DNA of 64,000 nucleotides, from positions 868,001-932,000 of the forward strand of contig JAHQIY010000014.1 of NCBI GenBank assembly GCA_019054805.1. Direction: 5' to 3'. Shown one piece after another: positions 51,801 to 64,000 of this stretch. A program made the translations under genes and the position numbers. Origin of the DNA: Brachionus manjavacas (Eukaryota; Rotifera; Eurotatoria; Ploima; Brachionidae). Numbering within the stretch: the stretch's first letter is position 1; every line of letters starts with the position of its first letter. Under the pieces are notes generated by a model. That model ran no database searches and was not told the DNA's origin. It saw only the letters and a program-made list of their open reading frames with translations.

Positions 51801-52904
51801 TCTTTTTAATTTAAATTTTTCTGATATATATAATAAAAAAATTCAAATATTATAATTATTAAATTTTTATTTATATTTAAAATTTTAGTATCACACATTT
51901 TCAATTAAATATCTTAAAATAAACATAAAAAACAAATGAATATTCATTAGTTGAAAAATATTTTTTGACAAATTTGTGATGCATAAATATTGAAAAATCT
52001 GAAGTAATATAAGCACAAGAAAAATGAACCAAGCATAAAAAAATTTATTTTATTATAAAATATATTAGACATAAATTTTATGCTCATTTAAAATTAGAAA
52101 AAAAATTTTAACAAAAAAATCGATGAAAAATTTTCATTAATAAATATTTTTGCTTCTTTAATAATTTATAACTCTGATAATCCAACAGGGATATTTACAT
52201 TTTTTTTCTAATATTTATCAAAAATATTATTTTTTGAATTTTTCTGTTAATCCTTATTTAATTAAAATTTTCCCATGGACAATTTTTATATAAAAAAGAA
52301 AATTAAATTTTTACAAGTAAATTGGGATGAAAAATGGCAACATACTGATCTTTTTTTTGATTCAACTTTACTTTTGGGTATATTAGTCCAGAATTTTTAA
52401 ATTCATGCCATCATTAATAATCAAAAATTAGTATAACTCAATCAAATAATTAACAATATTTTCTACCCTTCGAATTTGTTAAAAATAATAATAATAATAA
52501 TAATATATATAAGCTACAGCAAGACTAGCTTGCGGAGATGACCTACTAGGAGGTCACCTATGGTAGCTCCTTGCACATAACACATAGAAAGTACTGAAAA
52601 AAAAATCCTGTTTAAAATTTTTAGGTCAAAGTAAGAGTTAATATGTAAAGTATTTTAGTTTTTTTTAAACAAATGGTTTTTGGAAATTATTAAGAAAGGG
52701 TATTTTGAAAAACTGAAAAATTTGTCGTCTTTTGTGAGAAAATAAAAATAAATTTTTTTATTTGAAACTAAAACTATTATTGAAAATTTGAATGAAAATC
52801 TATGAATTGTAAGCTTCATACCATATTTCGCCGGACTCTTTCAGACAGCTTTTAAATGAAAAAATTTAAATTTTTTAAATGTAAAATTAATTATTTTTCT
52901 CAAT
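51801..52904. other. Intergenic region between convergent genes
   Basis: 3' UTRs of the hydrolase (+) and the desaturase (-) meet here. It contains the AAT microsatellite and hairpin at 52485-52600. No further gene is supported. Confidence 0.5.
52485..52600 (-). repeat. Hairpin plus AAT/ATA microsatellite, possible retroelement tail
   Basis: On the minus strand AGGTGACCTCCTAGTAGGTCATCTC-like sequence forms a hairpin (GGTGACCTCC/AGGTCATC). A second short palindrome around CAAGCTAGTCTTG follows, and then ATATATTATTATTATTATTA. Hairpin plus trailing trinucleotide repeat resembles 3' ends of some non-LTR elements. No coding part is adjacent. Confidence 0.45.
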
Positions 52905-54488
52905 TTACTTGTAAATATCAAAGGTTGCTTGACTCATGGTCTTACATTGATATTCGATATCGTATTTTTTGCACAACTGCTTGACATGTGGTGCTATTTT
53001 GTAAAGGTTGTGTCTTGGCATTGTTGGAAACAAGCTTTTGAAAAAATGTAAAATTAGAATTTCAATTCAATAAACTAGAAAAAAAAATACTGATGTTCGA
53101 TTTGGAAATTGAGGTGTCCGGATACCCAGTCATTGAAAGCTGATTGCTCAACATTGCATGTGGTTATAAGCTGAGTTCTGAACCAACTTAAATCTTTGTC
53201 ATAATCAATTTCCATGGGTAAATGGCTCATTTGAGTTGACCAAATAAACCAAAAACTATAGAAAAATCTAACCAAAAAAGTGAGCTTAATCGCACCGAAA
53301 ATACCCAAACTTGAACCGAACATAAAATGCCATCTGAGATAATAAAGTGAGATCCACAACATGTCCTTTTAAAGATAAAACAAAAAAAAGACTTTTAAAC
53401 CAAATCTTGAATTTTTTGGTCAAACAAAATTACCATAATTTTCATGTATCGGATCATGTATATATACTGTTCAACAACTGATAAAATAACGCCCGCTGGT
53501 GGCAAAGTTACAAAGAAATAAAATTGCTGTAAATTATAAGGTAACCAGCCCTTTTTCTTTTTGCCAATTTCTTCTGGCAATTTTTTTCCAAGTAAGTAAA
53601 AATAGCTTATCCTAATATCTGGATCTTTTCTTATAGCATTCGGCTTAGCATGGTGCTTAAAGTGTCTATTGTTCCAACGATTAGATGAAAATCCCATTAT
53701 TGCTCCAATTATTACTCTGTGAGCAAAATGGTTCACTTTTGTAGATTTAAAAACAGACAAATGTCCCAAATCGTGCTGCAACCATCCGGCTTGAGCTTGA
53801 GTTGTGACCAAACAAGCTACTGCAATGAAATAAGTCAACCAGTTATCATAGCCACTTTTGTAGATAAGATAGGTCCCAATCAAATCAAGAACAATCAACT
53901 GCAAAAAATGAAGCGAATAAAACCAAGGACTTGGTTTGAACAGATTCATGCCCTCGGCAAGCTTTCTCAACTGCTGAAAATCTTTGTGCAATTCATCCTT
54001 TTTTAAGTAAAAACATCGTTAAAATAAGAATCTTTTAACAAATTATTTTTTTTTAAATAAACTTTTTTTTTTATTTAATATAAAATTAATAGGGATAAAA
54101 AAATAAAATTACTTTTCTTTCTTCGTTCTGATTAACCTCTGATTCAGGAACTACTTTTCCGATTTTCAAAGTTTTAAGATATTTTTCAACTTTATTCATA
54201 TCTTTGTGAAATGATGTAAATGCATCCTTTAAGTTTGACATAAAATGTTTTAGCTTTAAAACAGATAAATGATTGATTGATAAAATTTACTGTAGCATCT
54301 TGTCCAACATTGTTCATTAGAATAACTTTACCACCAGGATGCTTATTGCTGAAATTGGACACATCGTAGACATGATTATCAATGACGATCCATTTATTTT
54401 GTCTTATTTCATTCCATTTAAAAGTCCTTAGCTCTTCATTTTCTACATTTTCCGCCTCGTTGGGAACAAGGTTAGCGCCTTTACCCAT
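52905..54488 (-). CDS. Front-end fatty acid desaturase with N-terminal cytochrome b5 domain (5 exons)
   Basis: Exons in transcript order: 54488-54291, 54226-54113, 53997-53434, 53365-53091, 53034-52905. All GT/AG joins keep frame, giving 426 residues. Residues 1-90 form the cytochrome b5 domain with the haem-binding HPGG and GQDAT-DAF around an exon join. The desaturase domain has the three histidine boxes: HDLGH (about residue 180), HFKHH, and QIEHH, the last completed across the final splice. Gln in place of the first His of box three is diagnostic of front-end (delta-5/delta-6 type) desaturases of the ER membrane, which insert double bases-pair bonds between existing unsaturation and the carboxyl end of polyunsaturated acyl chains. 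Four hydrophobic segments are visible. Delta-5 versus delta-6 specificity cannot be read. Confidence 0.93.
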
Positions 54489-57400
54489 CTCCAATTGTAA
54501 TAAAGGTTATCTAAATTTTCTACTCAAAAAATAAATTCATTTTATTAAATTAATAGTATTATCCTTTTAAAAAAAATTTTGATATTTATAGGTTTAGTTT
54601 TTTACATAATGCCAATATTTCATGCCCGGCTAGTCATGCTATTTTATTAATTAGATTGATTATATTATTGTTGAGATTGGTTACCAAATCAATTCAAAAT
54701 ATTTGTAAGCATTTGTCGATTAAAATTCAAAATTTACTTTGATCGTTTTTTTCTCTCTGCTGATTTTTAATTAATAAAATACAATCTTACCTTTGGCAAC
54801 AAAAGCAATTTTTTTGAACATTCTTTTGCGACATATCTCAGATCAATAGCATTTTTATTGTTTAAAAAAATTAAATCAATATAAAATATCAAATGTCCAA
54901 TCGAGAATGCTTGTTCCTATAATGAATTTGTTCTAAGATTTGATTTAAAAAATAAATTTAAAAATTTGAAAATGATAACACAAGTTTAAAGAAAGAGTTT
55001 TGGTTAAATTTTGATTTTTGAATTATCTCATTTAACGAAAGGTAATATTAGATTATCTAGAAAGATAATTTCTTCTGATTCAAGGAAAAGAATTTTCTTT
55101 AAGTTTTTTTAGGAAAAAAATATTTAATTAAGAGCTAAAGAAAACAAAAAACAAAAAACATGCCAAAAATTGTCGGTCACAAAAAAAAACTTTTCAGCAC
55201 AAAAATAACTCAACTAAGACAAAAAATGCTCTCCTAAAATTAAAAAACTTGTCATCAGAATGTTTTTGTCAAATTTTGCATTCTTTTAGATAGATTCTAA
55301 ATTAATTTTAAATAAAACATATTATTCGCCAATTTTTATAGACATTCTTCTAATAAATTATGTAACAAATTAATTTTATTTTTTTAACAAATTTATAAGA
55401 ATATTCGACACAAAAATATTCTGTTGTGAAGTGATTCGTGCTAAAAAGTTTTTGATTTGTGGAGAAACATTTATCTATAAATAAAACTTTCCTAAAAATT
55501 AGTTTTTTTTATAACAAAAAATTCTTGGAAATTATTTGGTTTAAATTAAATCAATTTAATAAAAAATTAAACTGTTAAATTAAGAAGATTCATTAACTCA
55601 AAAAAATATGAATAAAACTTGTCATCCAAAAAATATTTCAATCCGAAGTTTTGATTTAAAAAAAATATCTTACAAGATGCTTGATTTCAATTTCTTATTT
55701 GAAAAATTCTTAGTTTTTATTTTTTTATTTGAATACTTTGAACAAACTATTCATTGGCATAATTATTTTTTTACTTAATTAAATTTATGACTTGTTTAAA
55801 ATATATTCGTCAATTTGATTACATTCAGTTATTTAAGACAGTCATTATTTTTTTCAAATATGTAGCTTTAAAATTTGGAAAGTCACATAGATAATTTTTT
55901 TTTCCTTGTTTAAAAACTTTTGTTTCATTTCATTCATATTTTGTTAATAAAAAAAATTATTAAATTGAATGAAATTTAATTTTTAAAAAAATTTTTCTAC
56001 AAATTTCTTAAAATTTCAAGTCAGATTTCTTTACAAAATATTCGGGAAATTTTCACGATAATTTTATTCTTATTATTTTTCTTTTTTAATCTTTTTCAGA
56101 CTAAAAAATATCTCCAAATATAAGATAAAATAAATAAATAATGATTAAATAAAATCAAATTAAAGTAAATAAAATAAAAAATGACAAATTCTCGATTTTT
56201 AAAAATTTCATGGTTCAGGAAATAAAAAGACATTGTGAGATACCAATTACCCAAGTTTCTGAGTATTTAATTTATTCACCAGTCAGGCAATCAATGAAAA
56301 AGAATCATTCAGTTCTGTCATGACCAAGGAATTAATCTATATAAAAGATTTCCTAATTAATTTTGCTTTATTTAAAGTTTTATTTCAGGTAATTTTTTTT
56401 TCTTCTAATTCTTTTTAAAAAAATGATTTTTATTTTGTCAAATTGATTTTGGATAATTTTCTATATCATTCAAAATCTCTGCAAAAACTCTGCAGAGACT
56501 TTGGGTGATACAAATGTTGCATCAACTGATAGAAAAAGTTAAAGATCTAATGAAAAAAAATTATTTTATTTTTATAATTTAATAAAAATTTTTAAGAAAA
56601 AAAATAGTAAATCATCATAGATTCATTAAAACAAATTTTAAAAAGCAAAGACAGTTTTGTTTTAGATATATTTTTCTCTAAGTAATAATTTATCATCAAT
56701 TTGGTAAGGAATTAAAGCGTAGACAGCATTAAAGATAAAGTTTGTTGGTTTTGGAAATTTCATTTAGAATTTTTTTTTCTGAAATCTCGGAAAGGATTTT
56801 CCAAAGTCTTTAAATGAAATTATTCACTCTCAACTAACCATTTATTTTTTTCCATTTCAAATTTTGTATTAAAATATTTTCGGTGCAATATTTCAAAAAA
56901 TTAAAACAAAAAACATACTTATGGAAAAATATCGATCATTTTCATTTAGCCATATCAGCTATTTAATTTTTATGTTTTTTTAAATCAAAATTAGAAATAT
57001 TGAGATCTTTGGACCATTAGGTACTTAATGAAAAAAGAATTATAAAAATAATGTTTAAATTTATCTGAAAAATTTGTCGTTGTATACTAATAATGGATAC
57101 TTGGCAATTAATTTACCTTTTTTTTATTTAATGCCCTTTTTATATTTATCTCTCTTTTAACGAGCGTTAGAAAAACTGAAGAAAAAAAAATAAAAAAAAT
57201 AATAAGTTGAAAATCGATTCTTATATTAATATATTAATCTATTATTAGGGTAAACAGAATGTTAAATTTACGATTCTTATTCTTTGTCGATAAATATTAA
57301 AATTTAAATAAATTAAAGAAAATATTTAATAATATTTCAATTCTTTTAGTAAAAACTTAAAATAAAAATTTACAAATTAACGCTTGGTTACCCGTAGTAT

Positions 57401-58044
57401 TACACACAGTCAAAAATATTTCAAAAATTCAAGTTTATAGATACTAAAAATAATTGTGGTAATATTTTTTAAAAAAAACTTCTTATTTTATTGATCCCTA
57501 TTTATTGAATTCAAACAACATGTGAGACATTAAATGAATGTTGATTTTTATTCTTATAGCAAGCAATTTTTAAAGTATAAAAATTTTTTGTCGATTATTG
57601 AATCGATCATTAAAATTGATTGTTTTTGTTAAATATAAAATAAAAATATATCTAAAATTGTTTGTAGCTTTACAAAAAGAGAAATTAAGATCAAATTCCA
57701 CACATTTTCAAAATAGACACTTATTATTAAAAAATAAAATACTTCAGTTTTAATAAAACATAATTGGAAAAAAAATTTTCAATTTTTTAAATTTTTTTAA
57801 ACTCGAAAGAAAAATAAAAATGAAAGTTTGAATTACCTTTATTATTTTAATATTAAAATGAATTCTGACAGAAGGAAGAATAATCCAAAACAGATCTAAA
57901 AAAATATTTTCAAAAATTCTAAAATTTAAAGCCCAATTTAGCTTTAAATAACCATGTTTCTTATTTTATGTTTCTTAGTTTCTTAGTTTCTTATCTTTTT
58001 CATCGAAGAAAAAGATAATTTAAGATCAAATTTAATGAGTATTA
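54489..58044. other. 3.5 kb intergenic AT-rich region
   Basis: Homopolymer-rich, with no sustained open frame. The only distinctive short sequence is CAAAATCTCTGCAAAAACTC followed by TGCAGAGACTTTGGGTGATA at 56468-56507, a palindromic TCTGCA/TGCAGA motif shared with the foldback elements at 22.3 and 47.0 kb. The promoter of the desaturase should lie just above 54488. Confidence 0.5.
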
Positions 58045-58100
58045 TTTTTATTATTATTTATTCATAAAATTACGCCAGATTCGGCGATGTAAAAAATAAA
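58045..58100 (-). repeat. Retroelement tail, CGCC/GGCG type
   Basis: On the minus strand ACATCGCCGAATCTGGCGTA is followed by ATTTTATGAATAAATAATAA. The hairpin and AATAAATAATAA tail match the element end at 22968-23010. Confidence 0.6.
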
Positions 58101-58379
58101 ATAAAATTGAATACAAAGGAAGGTAGTTTTTTGTTAGGAGATAAATATTTTATTAAGTGTATAATTTAATTCAGAAAGTAGATAAAGTAGATAAAAGTAG
58201 ATAAAAAATAAATAAAAGTTATAAACATTTTCTGCAGAATATATTTATTTTTTTAGAGGAGACAATTAATTAAAAAAATTAAAAAAATAAAATACAAAAA
58301 AAAATACAAAAAGTAATTGACACCTATTTTCTTACTTTTTTTGACAATTGCTCATTTTATTGCTTGATTTTTTGGTCTT

Positions 58380-58690
58380 ATTACGCGATTTAGATTTCCT
58401 GTTAATCGGAAAAATTGAATTTCTTTCTAATGCTGATCTTGCCTTTTTTTTCAACCTCATTTTTCATTACCTTCGATTGTTTAGTATAAAACCGTAAATT
58501 TGTTAAGGTTAAAAAAGTGCGAAATTCCGATTGTGTGCCTACATTTGAAATTTAGCCAGCCGTCTTATTTTGTCCAAAACTTTTTACACTGACCCTTTTT
58601 AATGTCGAACGTTGATTGGGAAGTTGTACACATATAGAACTGTGTATCTTCGTGCGAATACTTAACTATTCGCTTTCTAAATTTGACCAA
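58380..58690 (-). pseudogene. Degenerate coding fragment, family unknown
   Basis: On the minus strand a frame reads KRIVKYSHEDTQFYMCTTSQ, FDIKKGQCKKFW, a stop, then GWLNFKCRHTIGISHFF and further stops. Codon composition and residues such as repeated Cys/His suggest a former protein, perhaps the body of the element whose tail lies at 58045. I cannot name the family. Confidence 0.4.
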
Positions 58691-58937
58691 ATTTTAACCT
58701 TAAATATCTACTTCAAAAATTAATTATCTACCTTTGAAAATAATTATAAATTTTATTTGATATTTATCTCCTACTAAAATAATTTATCCACTTATTTTTT
58801 TATCTCCTTTTTATTTTTAAAATTGAAAACTAAATAAAATAATTATCTCCTAACGAAAAACTAAGCCAAATTTAATTTAACTTTTTATTTTTATTATTTA
58901 TTTGCTTCTCTGTTCGAGCATAGGCTCCTTCAGATAA

Positions 58938-58996
58938 AAAAAAAAAAAAAAAAAAAAAATAAAATAAAATAAAATAAAATAAAATAAAATAAAATA
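58938..58996. repeat. Poly-A and (AAAAT)n microsatellite in the retroelement 3' UTR
   Basis: A run of about 23 A's followed by about ten TAAAA units, directly upstream (in element sense) of the terminal hairpin of the minus-strand retroelement. Confidence 0.85.
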
Positions 58997-59149
58997 ATTA
59001 AAACAGTTTAAAAACTTTTAAATTTTAAATAAGTTATTTTTTCATTTATGAATTAAAGGATGAGATACAAAAATAATAATTAAAGAGCTGGGAGAAAAAA
59101 TAAAAAAACAAAAAAAAATAAAAAGAAAACAAAAAATATAGATAAGATC

Positions 59150-61895
59150 TTAAGAGTCAGAAAATTTTTGTATAATTAGGTAGCAGCTACATAGGGGAGT
59201 AGGATTCGTAATAAATCTAGAATCGAAGCCTCTTTGATACTCCGAAACAAGTCTTTTAGTCAATGGAACTGAATAATCAAGAGCATTACGGAGGTAATTT
59301 TCTAAGAGATTGCTTAATCTGTGGTCAATTTTACTGATATTCAATTTATTTTCTGCTTCATAGAATAATGATTCAGAGGAGGTTCTGAGAGGAAGTTTTA
59401 GAATGCATCTAACAGTAGTATTTTGAATAACTTGTAGCTTTTGTAAACCTGATTCGGAGAATGAGTTAAGACATGGAAAATTATAATCCAGAATTGAGCC
59501 AATAAGTGCCTTGTAAAGACTAGCTAGTGTATTGTGGTTGAGCTTCCAATTTTTTGAAGACAAAATTTTTATTATATTGAGTCTATTCATGCATTTAGTC
59601 TTTACTTCTTTAATTTGTTTATCAAAGCAAAGACTTTCATCAAAGTACAGACCAAGAAATTTATTAGTTTTAGAATAGGGAATTGTTTTGTTGAATAACT
59701 GAAGTCTAAAGGTATTATTAAATTTCTTATTTTTTGTGAAAATTGTGTAGCTACATTTATTTGGGCACATTTTCATCTTCCATTTGCATAACCATGGCTC
59801 TATTTCTTTTAAATAGTTATTTATTTCTCTTTCAATTCTTCCTGTCTTTTAAATATGAAGAAAGTAATCAGATCATCAGCAAACAGGAGTGAGTATTTTT
59901 TGTTCGAAATATCGGCTTTGGGAACATCATTAATAAATATGCTAAAGAGTAAGGGGCTTATTACTGAGCCTTGTGGAACGCCTGCCCTAATTGGAAATGA
60001 ATTTGATGTAAAGTCATTAATTTTTACCTTGAAAGATCTGTGATACAAGAATGATCGTATCCAGAGGATAAGATAGTCAGGTATTTGAGCTTTAATTAGT
60101 TTATAGAAGAGACCTTCATGCCAAACCTTATCAAATGCCTTAGAAATATCAAAAAAGAGACCGCACACCTTTTTAGATCTGCAAAAGACTCAGATATTTT
60201 TTGAATCAAAAAGATAAGGTTGTCTGCAGTCTTCCTTAATCGTCTAAAGCCAGATTGTTCATTTGCTAGTATTTTATTATTTTCAACATATGAATAAAGT
60301 CTATTGTAAACTATCCTTTCCAGTAATTTTCCAAAACAACTTGTAACACTTATTGGACGATAGTTATTAGGGTCGGAAGGAAACTCTTTTTTTTAAAATC
60401 ATAGAAATTTTGGCGATCTTCCAAGCTTCAGGGAAAAAATCATTTTTTAAGCAAAGGTTAAAGAACTCTAGGACTCTTATTAGGAAAGGATTCGGAAGAT
60501 TTTTAAGCATTTTATTATGGATTCCATCAAAACCCATTGCCGATTGATCTTTAGCTTTGTTGATAGCTTCTTTTAGCTCGGATAGTGTAATTTCAACAAA
60601 TTTAACACTCTGTTTCTTGTTAAAATAATCATTGACAAATTTATGTACTTCTCTATCAGAATTAACATTGATAAAGTCATAATTCAAACTAAATGTATCT
60701 TTAAGAATTCCACCAAAGCAGTTACCTATATCGATTTCTGAGTCAAAAATGCTATTTTTATACTCAAGTTTATTAATTTTGTAATATGATTTTGATTTTC
60801 TAAATTTGTTTATCTTATTCCAAAACGGTTTACTAGATTTTGGGTTTTTGCCTATTTTATTAATGAAATTTGACCAATTTTTGTTTCTAAACTCTCTTAG
60901 TTTATATCTCAATTCACTTGTTAATTTGTTGTACAAAGGCCTAAATTCCGCATATTTTGATTTTAATCTTTTTGCTTTCCTTCTTTGTCTAATTGTATCA
61001 ATAATGTCTCTTGGTAATGTTTGCCTAAATAATTTACAAGATTTAGCTGGGATAGACCCGCTTGCAGCATTATTTAATTCATTGGTAAGTTTACTAGCGA
61101 TAGCCTCAATGTTATTAAACTCGAGATCAGAGCAGTCTTCATATTGGCTATTGCAAAGAAGACTCTTAAATTTAACCCAGTCAGCTCTGTTGAAGTCATA
61201 ACTAAATTTCTCAAGGCTTGCTTGGTTAATACTAATGTAATTTGAGTTTAGCTTTAATTGTACTGGGTAGTGATCACTTGTCATGTCCCAATCGTATAGA
61301 ACTTTAAAGTCATAAATTTTATCAAGTAAATTTGGTGAGGATATATACAGGTCAAGAATTTCATAATAGTCCCGATTGGCAAGATGAAAGGTAGGTGAAC
61401 TATTGTTAATGAGGGCAAAATTTAGGTTGAGTAAGGCATCTTAAAGAATGGCTCCATTCTGGTTCTGGGTATTAAGACTGCCTAGGCTATTAGATTTGGC
61501 ATTAAAATCACCTCCTAAAATAAAATGGGTATACTTATTTGAAATATTTTCAAGAAGACTATAATTCAGGGTACTACTCGGTGGGTTGTAGAGACAGAAA
61601 ATAGATAATGGAATGGAGTTCAGGTTAATTTTAATTCCCACGAGTTCAAGGTTCCAATGGTCAAGTGACAGGTCCTGAAAAAATTCGACTTTTTTGTTAA
61701 TGAGAATGGCAACCCCTCCACCGAAATTATTTCTTGGCTTTGAGACTTTATAGAAGTTAGAAAAGTTGATAAAGAAATTATCTCTTAGTTCGTCGACTTT
61801 AAGTTCGAACAAAAGAACTATGTCAGGATCATAAGTGTCCAAGAAATTTTCAGTTTTGATACCAAATTATTACAGTTCCACTGAATAATAAGCAT
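59150..61895 (-). pseudogene. Retroelement ORF2: APE-type endonuclease and reverse transcriptase, broken
   Basis: Starts at ATG 61895 (MLIIQWNCNN, the usual opening of an APE endonuclease). A frame change near 61850 precedes DPDIVLLFELKVDE. GGDFNAKSNS and TSDHYP give further catalytic motifs. An in-frame TAA lies at 61441-61443 with the same frame open after it. The reverse transcriptase has AMGFDGIHNKMLKNLP, NNYRPISVTSCFGKLLERIV, GFRRLRKTADNL, CGLFFDISKAFDKVWHEG, AGVPQGSVISPLL and the FADD active site. Further frame changes lie in an A-run near 60395 and near 60175 and 59825. All lesions are single-codon or small indels. The copy is inactive unless these are sequencing errors. Confidence 0.87.
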
Positions 61896-62006
61896 TGTTG
61901 ATTTTTGATTAAGTTGATTAAGTTAAAGGTCAAACTTTCCAGGAATAAAAACTATAAAAATGAAAAGAAATAAAAGAGAGAGAGGAAAAAAAAGAAAAAA
62001 AATGAA

Positions 62007-63230
62007 TTAATATAGTTGCTTGGTTGGGAGGACATCTTCATTACTTTCGAATAAAGCATTATCATCGATTGAACTCGTACTCCTTAGAGTTTTTGCTTTT
62101 GATTTTGCTATCGTTGAAGAAGTTCTTTTTTTCCTTTGCTTGAGAGGCTTTGTAGTTTGGATGTTTGAGCTCATTTCATTATTTGATTCGTAGTTGCTAG
62201 ATAGTTCGCTTTCGAAACCATCAAGACCGGGTGGTCTGACTGGAGTCGGGGGATCATTTAATTGACTAAATATAGGAATATTAGCTGACTGGATAATGTT
62301 ATTTTGAGGGAGGGGAATTGCTGGTTCTTGGAATGTAGTGGAATAAGTAGATGATAAAGCAACAGAAGTCTTCGTGCCTGTATCAAGATCAGCCAGGAAA
62401 GGACCTATAGTGTTGCTTAATATCTCATCAGGTTGGATCAAGCTGTGTGCCGTTTGGTATTGCTGAATAGTTCCTGAATTAGCATAAGTAAGTGTGTCTT
62501 CTTCTACTGTTAACTCAGAAAAATCTATCTTAGATCTTTCCATGCTTCTAATTTTCTCTGCCATTGAGCATTTAATTGCCGGATGGCCTTTTAGCTTGCA
62601 TTTTGAGCATTCGAGTGATTTTAGAGGACAAGATTTTATTGTATGGTTTTGATCAAGGCAGAAAAAACAACGTTGAGATTAGCCTGAGATAGTTATGTTA
62701 GTTTTCAATCCAAAGACAGTTGTTGGTCCAACTAAATTTTGCACTTGTTCATCAATTTCTAATGGATAAGTGATTTTTACTCTTTTGATGCCATTGGTAA
62801 CATTGGTCCAGCCTATTTCTTTTAAATTCTCGTTAGAAATTTCATTTACTAGGAGTTCTTTGAGTTTGAGGTTGTAGATGAATCGTTTGATTGTCTGGTC
62901 TGTAATATTAGATGGCAAAAAATGGAATCTAAGGGTAGTAACTTTTTTTGTTTTGTTTGGGTCATCGAATTTAAAGATGCTATTATCGATCATAATTGTT
63001 TTGGTATAGAGACTTGTTGCATCAAAGGAGGGGTTGAACTCAATTATCCAAATTTTATTTGAGGAGAAATTTCCAACAGATGAAATGCAAGATCGCTCTT
63101 GATCAGAAAGGCATGTTGTCAATAAGGTCAGTATTTCACGATGAAATAGGGTTCGATTGAGGCTTTTCAAACTTAATTTGATAGCGTTGTTAAAGTTCCA
63201 TTTTGTAGAACTACCATAGTTAGTCCCCAT
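62007..63230 (-). pseudogene. Retroelement ORF1: gag-like protein with two CCHC zinc knuckles, one in-frame stop
   Basis: The ATG at 63230 has an ACCATGG context. The first 183 residues contain a likely RNA-binding fold (VTTLRFHFLPSNITDQTIKR) and end at a TAA at 62679-62681. The same frame continues without interruption through two zinc knuckles, CFFCLDQNHTIKSC and CSKCKLKGHPAIKC (both C-x2-C-x4-H-x4-C), and a Ser/Thr/Pro-rich tail to 62007. A single substitution would explain the stop. Zinc knuckles bind the element RNA. Without them the truncated product would be defective. Confidence 0.85.
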
Positions 63231-63330
63231 GGTTTTTTGAATAGCAATATACAGGATATTCAAAGCTGAAGATCACGTGATGACGCTTTGATGGGTGTGT
63301 TAATCTTGTATAGATTATTTTAAAGCAAAA

Positions 63331-64000
63331 GTTTCGATAAGCTTAGCTCAGTTTTTGCTCAGTTTTTCTTTATAATATAATCTTTGTAAATTTAAGTTAT
63401 AAAATTTTTATATTTTTTAGTTATTTATACCAAGCAAAATCTCTTTCAAGTTTAAAACAAATAGTCACTTTTTGTTTTTAAAAGTTTTAAAAAGCTATTA
63501 ATAAAAAATTGAAGTGCTTTGCACAAAATTTGTTTTTATTTTTTAACAAGAACTGTCTTTTTTGATAATTTGTGGTGTTCAATCTGAATTTCTGTTTTTT
63601 AAAGCTACAATTTTTTTAATTTTGAAAATGTCACAAAAACCCGTGTTTTTTTTTAATTTAACTAATCCCCGTTTTATATATAACCATTACTTAAAATTTT
63701 TAAATAAAAGTTTTAAAAAAAATTAAATTTTTTTAATTTTTCGATTAAACATCACCTTGAAGTCCTTAATTTCGTCTCGTTTTTGAAAAAGATTAAGATT
63801 AGTAGAATTAAAATATAATGTTAATTTAAAAATTGACTTTTTAAACTCTTTATTTTAATTTTTAAAGTGTCTTACAATTAGTGCTAGAGGCTTCAAGAAG
63901 GAGACTCCTGAGCCACAAAAGTTGGAATGGCCTTTTTGATATCCGCTACGTCAAATTAGATGTTTAAAAATTAAAACGGTCTAATATTCAAAAATCTTTT
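63331..64000. other. AT-rich flank, no gene recognised
   Basis: After the 5' end of the retroelement the sequence is AT-rich with no open frame of note. A slightly GC-richer patch at 63870-63960 may be the edge of an exon beyond the window but cannot be assigned. Confidence 0.4.

Larger units (their letters stand above)
58905..63330 (-). mobile_element. Nearly full-length non-LTR retrotransposon with two ORFs
   Basis: Two-ORF layout on the minus strand: 5' UTR about 63330-63231, ORF1 (gag-like, zinc knuckles) 63230-62007, ORF2 (endonuclease plus reverse transcriptase) 61895-59150. The 3' UTR ends in CTGAAGGAGCCTATGCTCGA and AAATAAATAATAAAAATAAA. No RNase H domain is seen. Relatives in this window are at 24585-27240 and 27290-27575, plus isolated tails. 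The 3' UTR includes an AAAAT microsatellite. The 5' end is estimated, as no target-site duplication was identified. Lesions are few, so the insertion is relatively recent. Confidence 0.9.

Overview
The window looks like nuclear DNA of a small invertebrate animal. It is very AT-rich, its genes are split by spliceosomal introns (many of 49-70 bases, a few of 1-4 kb), and its genes are animal types: a myosin-XVIII, a selenocysteine-containing thioredoxin glutathione reductase (TGR) with a eukaryotic SECIS element, a pentameric ligand-gated channel and a cytochrome-b5 front-end desaturase. A Brachionus-like rotifer is my best guess from composition, intron size and gene content. That is an inference, not something the sequence proves.

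Layout. 1-201: last exon of an unidentified + strand gene. 2937-9030: Cys-less pentameric channel in three exons. 11468-15846: TGR with two tandem glutaredoxin domains and a C-terminal UGA selenocysteine. It is followed by a strong hairpin and a form-2 SECIS. 17611-19085: RRM plus RING-H2 protein. 21076-21466 (-): secreted cystine-knot-like peptide. 27776-28651 (-): unrecognised 291-residue protein. 33747-49029 (-): an eight-exon myosin-XVIII reconstructed end to end (about 1,888 residues). 50026-51800: secreted CocE/S15-type hydrolase whose signal peptide lies on its own small exon. 52905-54488 (-): five-exon fatty acid desaturase. No operon-like logic links these genes; they are ordinary neighbours on a chromosome.

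Mobile DNA. A nearly full-length but broken non-LTR retrotransposon lies at 58905-63330 (-), and a related 5'-truncated one at 24585-27240 (+). Several isolated 3' tails of the same or similar elements are scattered around. At least seven long inverted-repeat (foldback) elements sit in introns and intergenic DNA. The clearest, 35832-37029, has Tc1/mariner-like CAGTGC termini and a TA duplication.

The points most worth following up are the tandem-glutaredoxin selenoprotein TGR with both a SECIS and an SRE-like hairpin starting 7 bases after the UGA, the cystine-knot peptide gene, the Cys-less channel, a possible 19-base intron in the RRM-RING gene, and a bacterial-type hydrolase that may have acquired a signal-peptide exon. 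All exon joins were made by hand from reading frame, GT/AG sites and family similarity, so transcript data could shift some boundaries.
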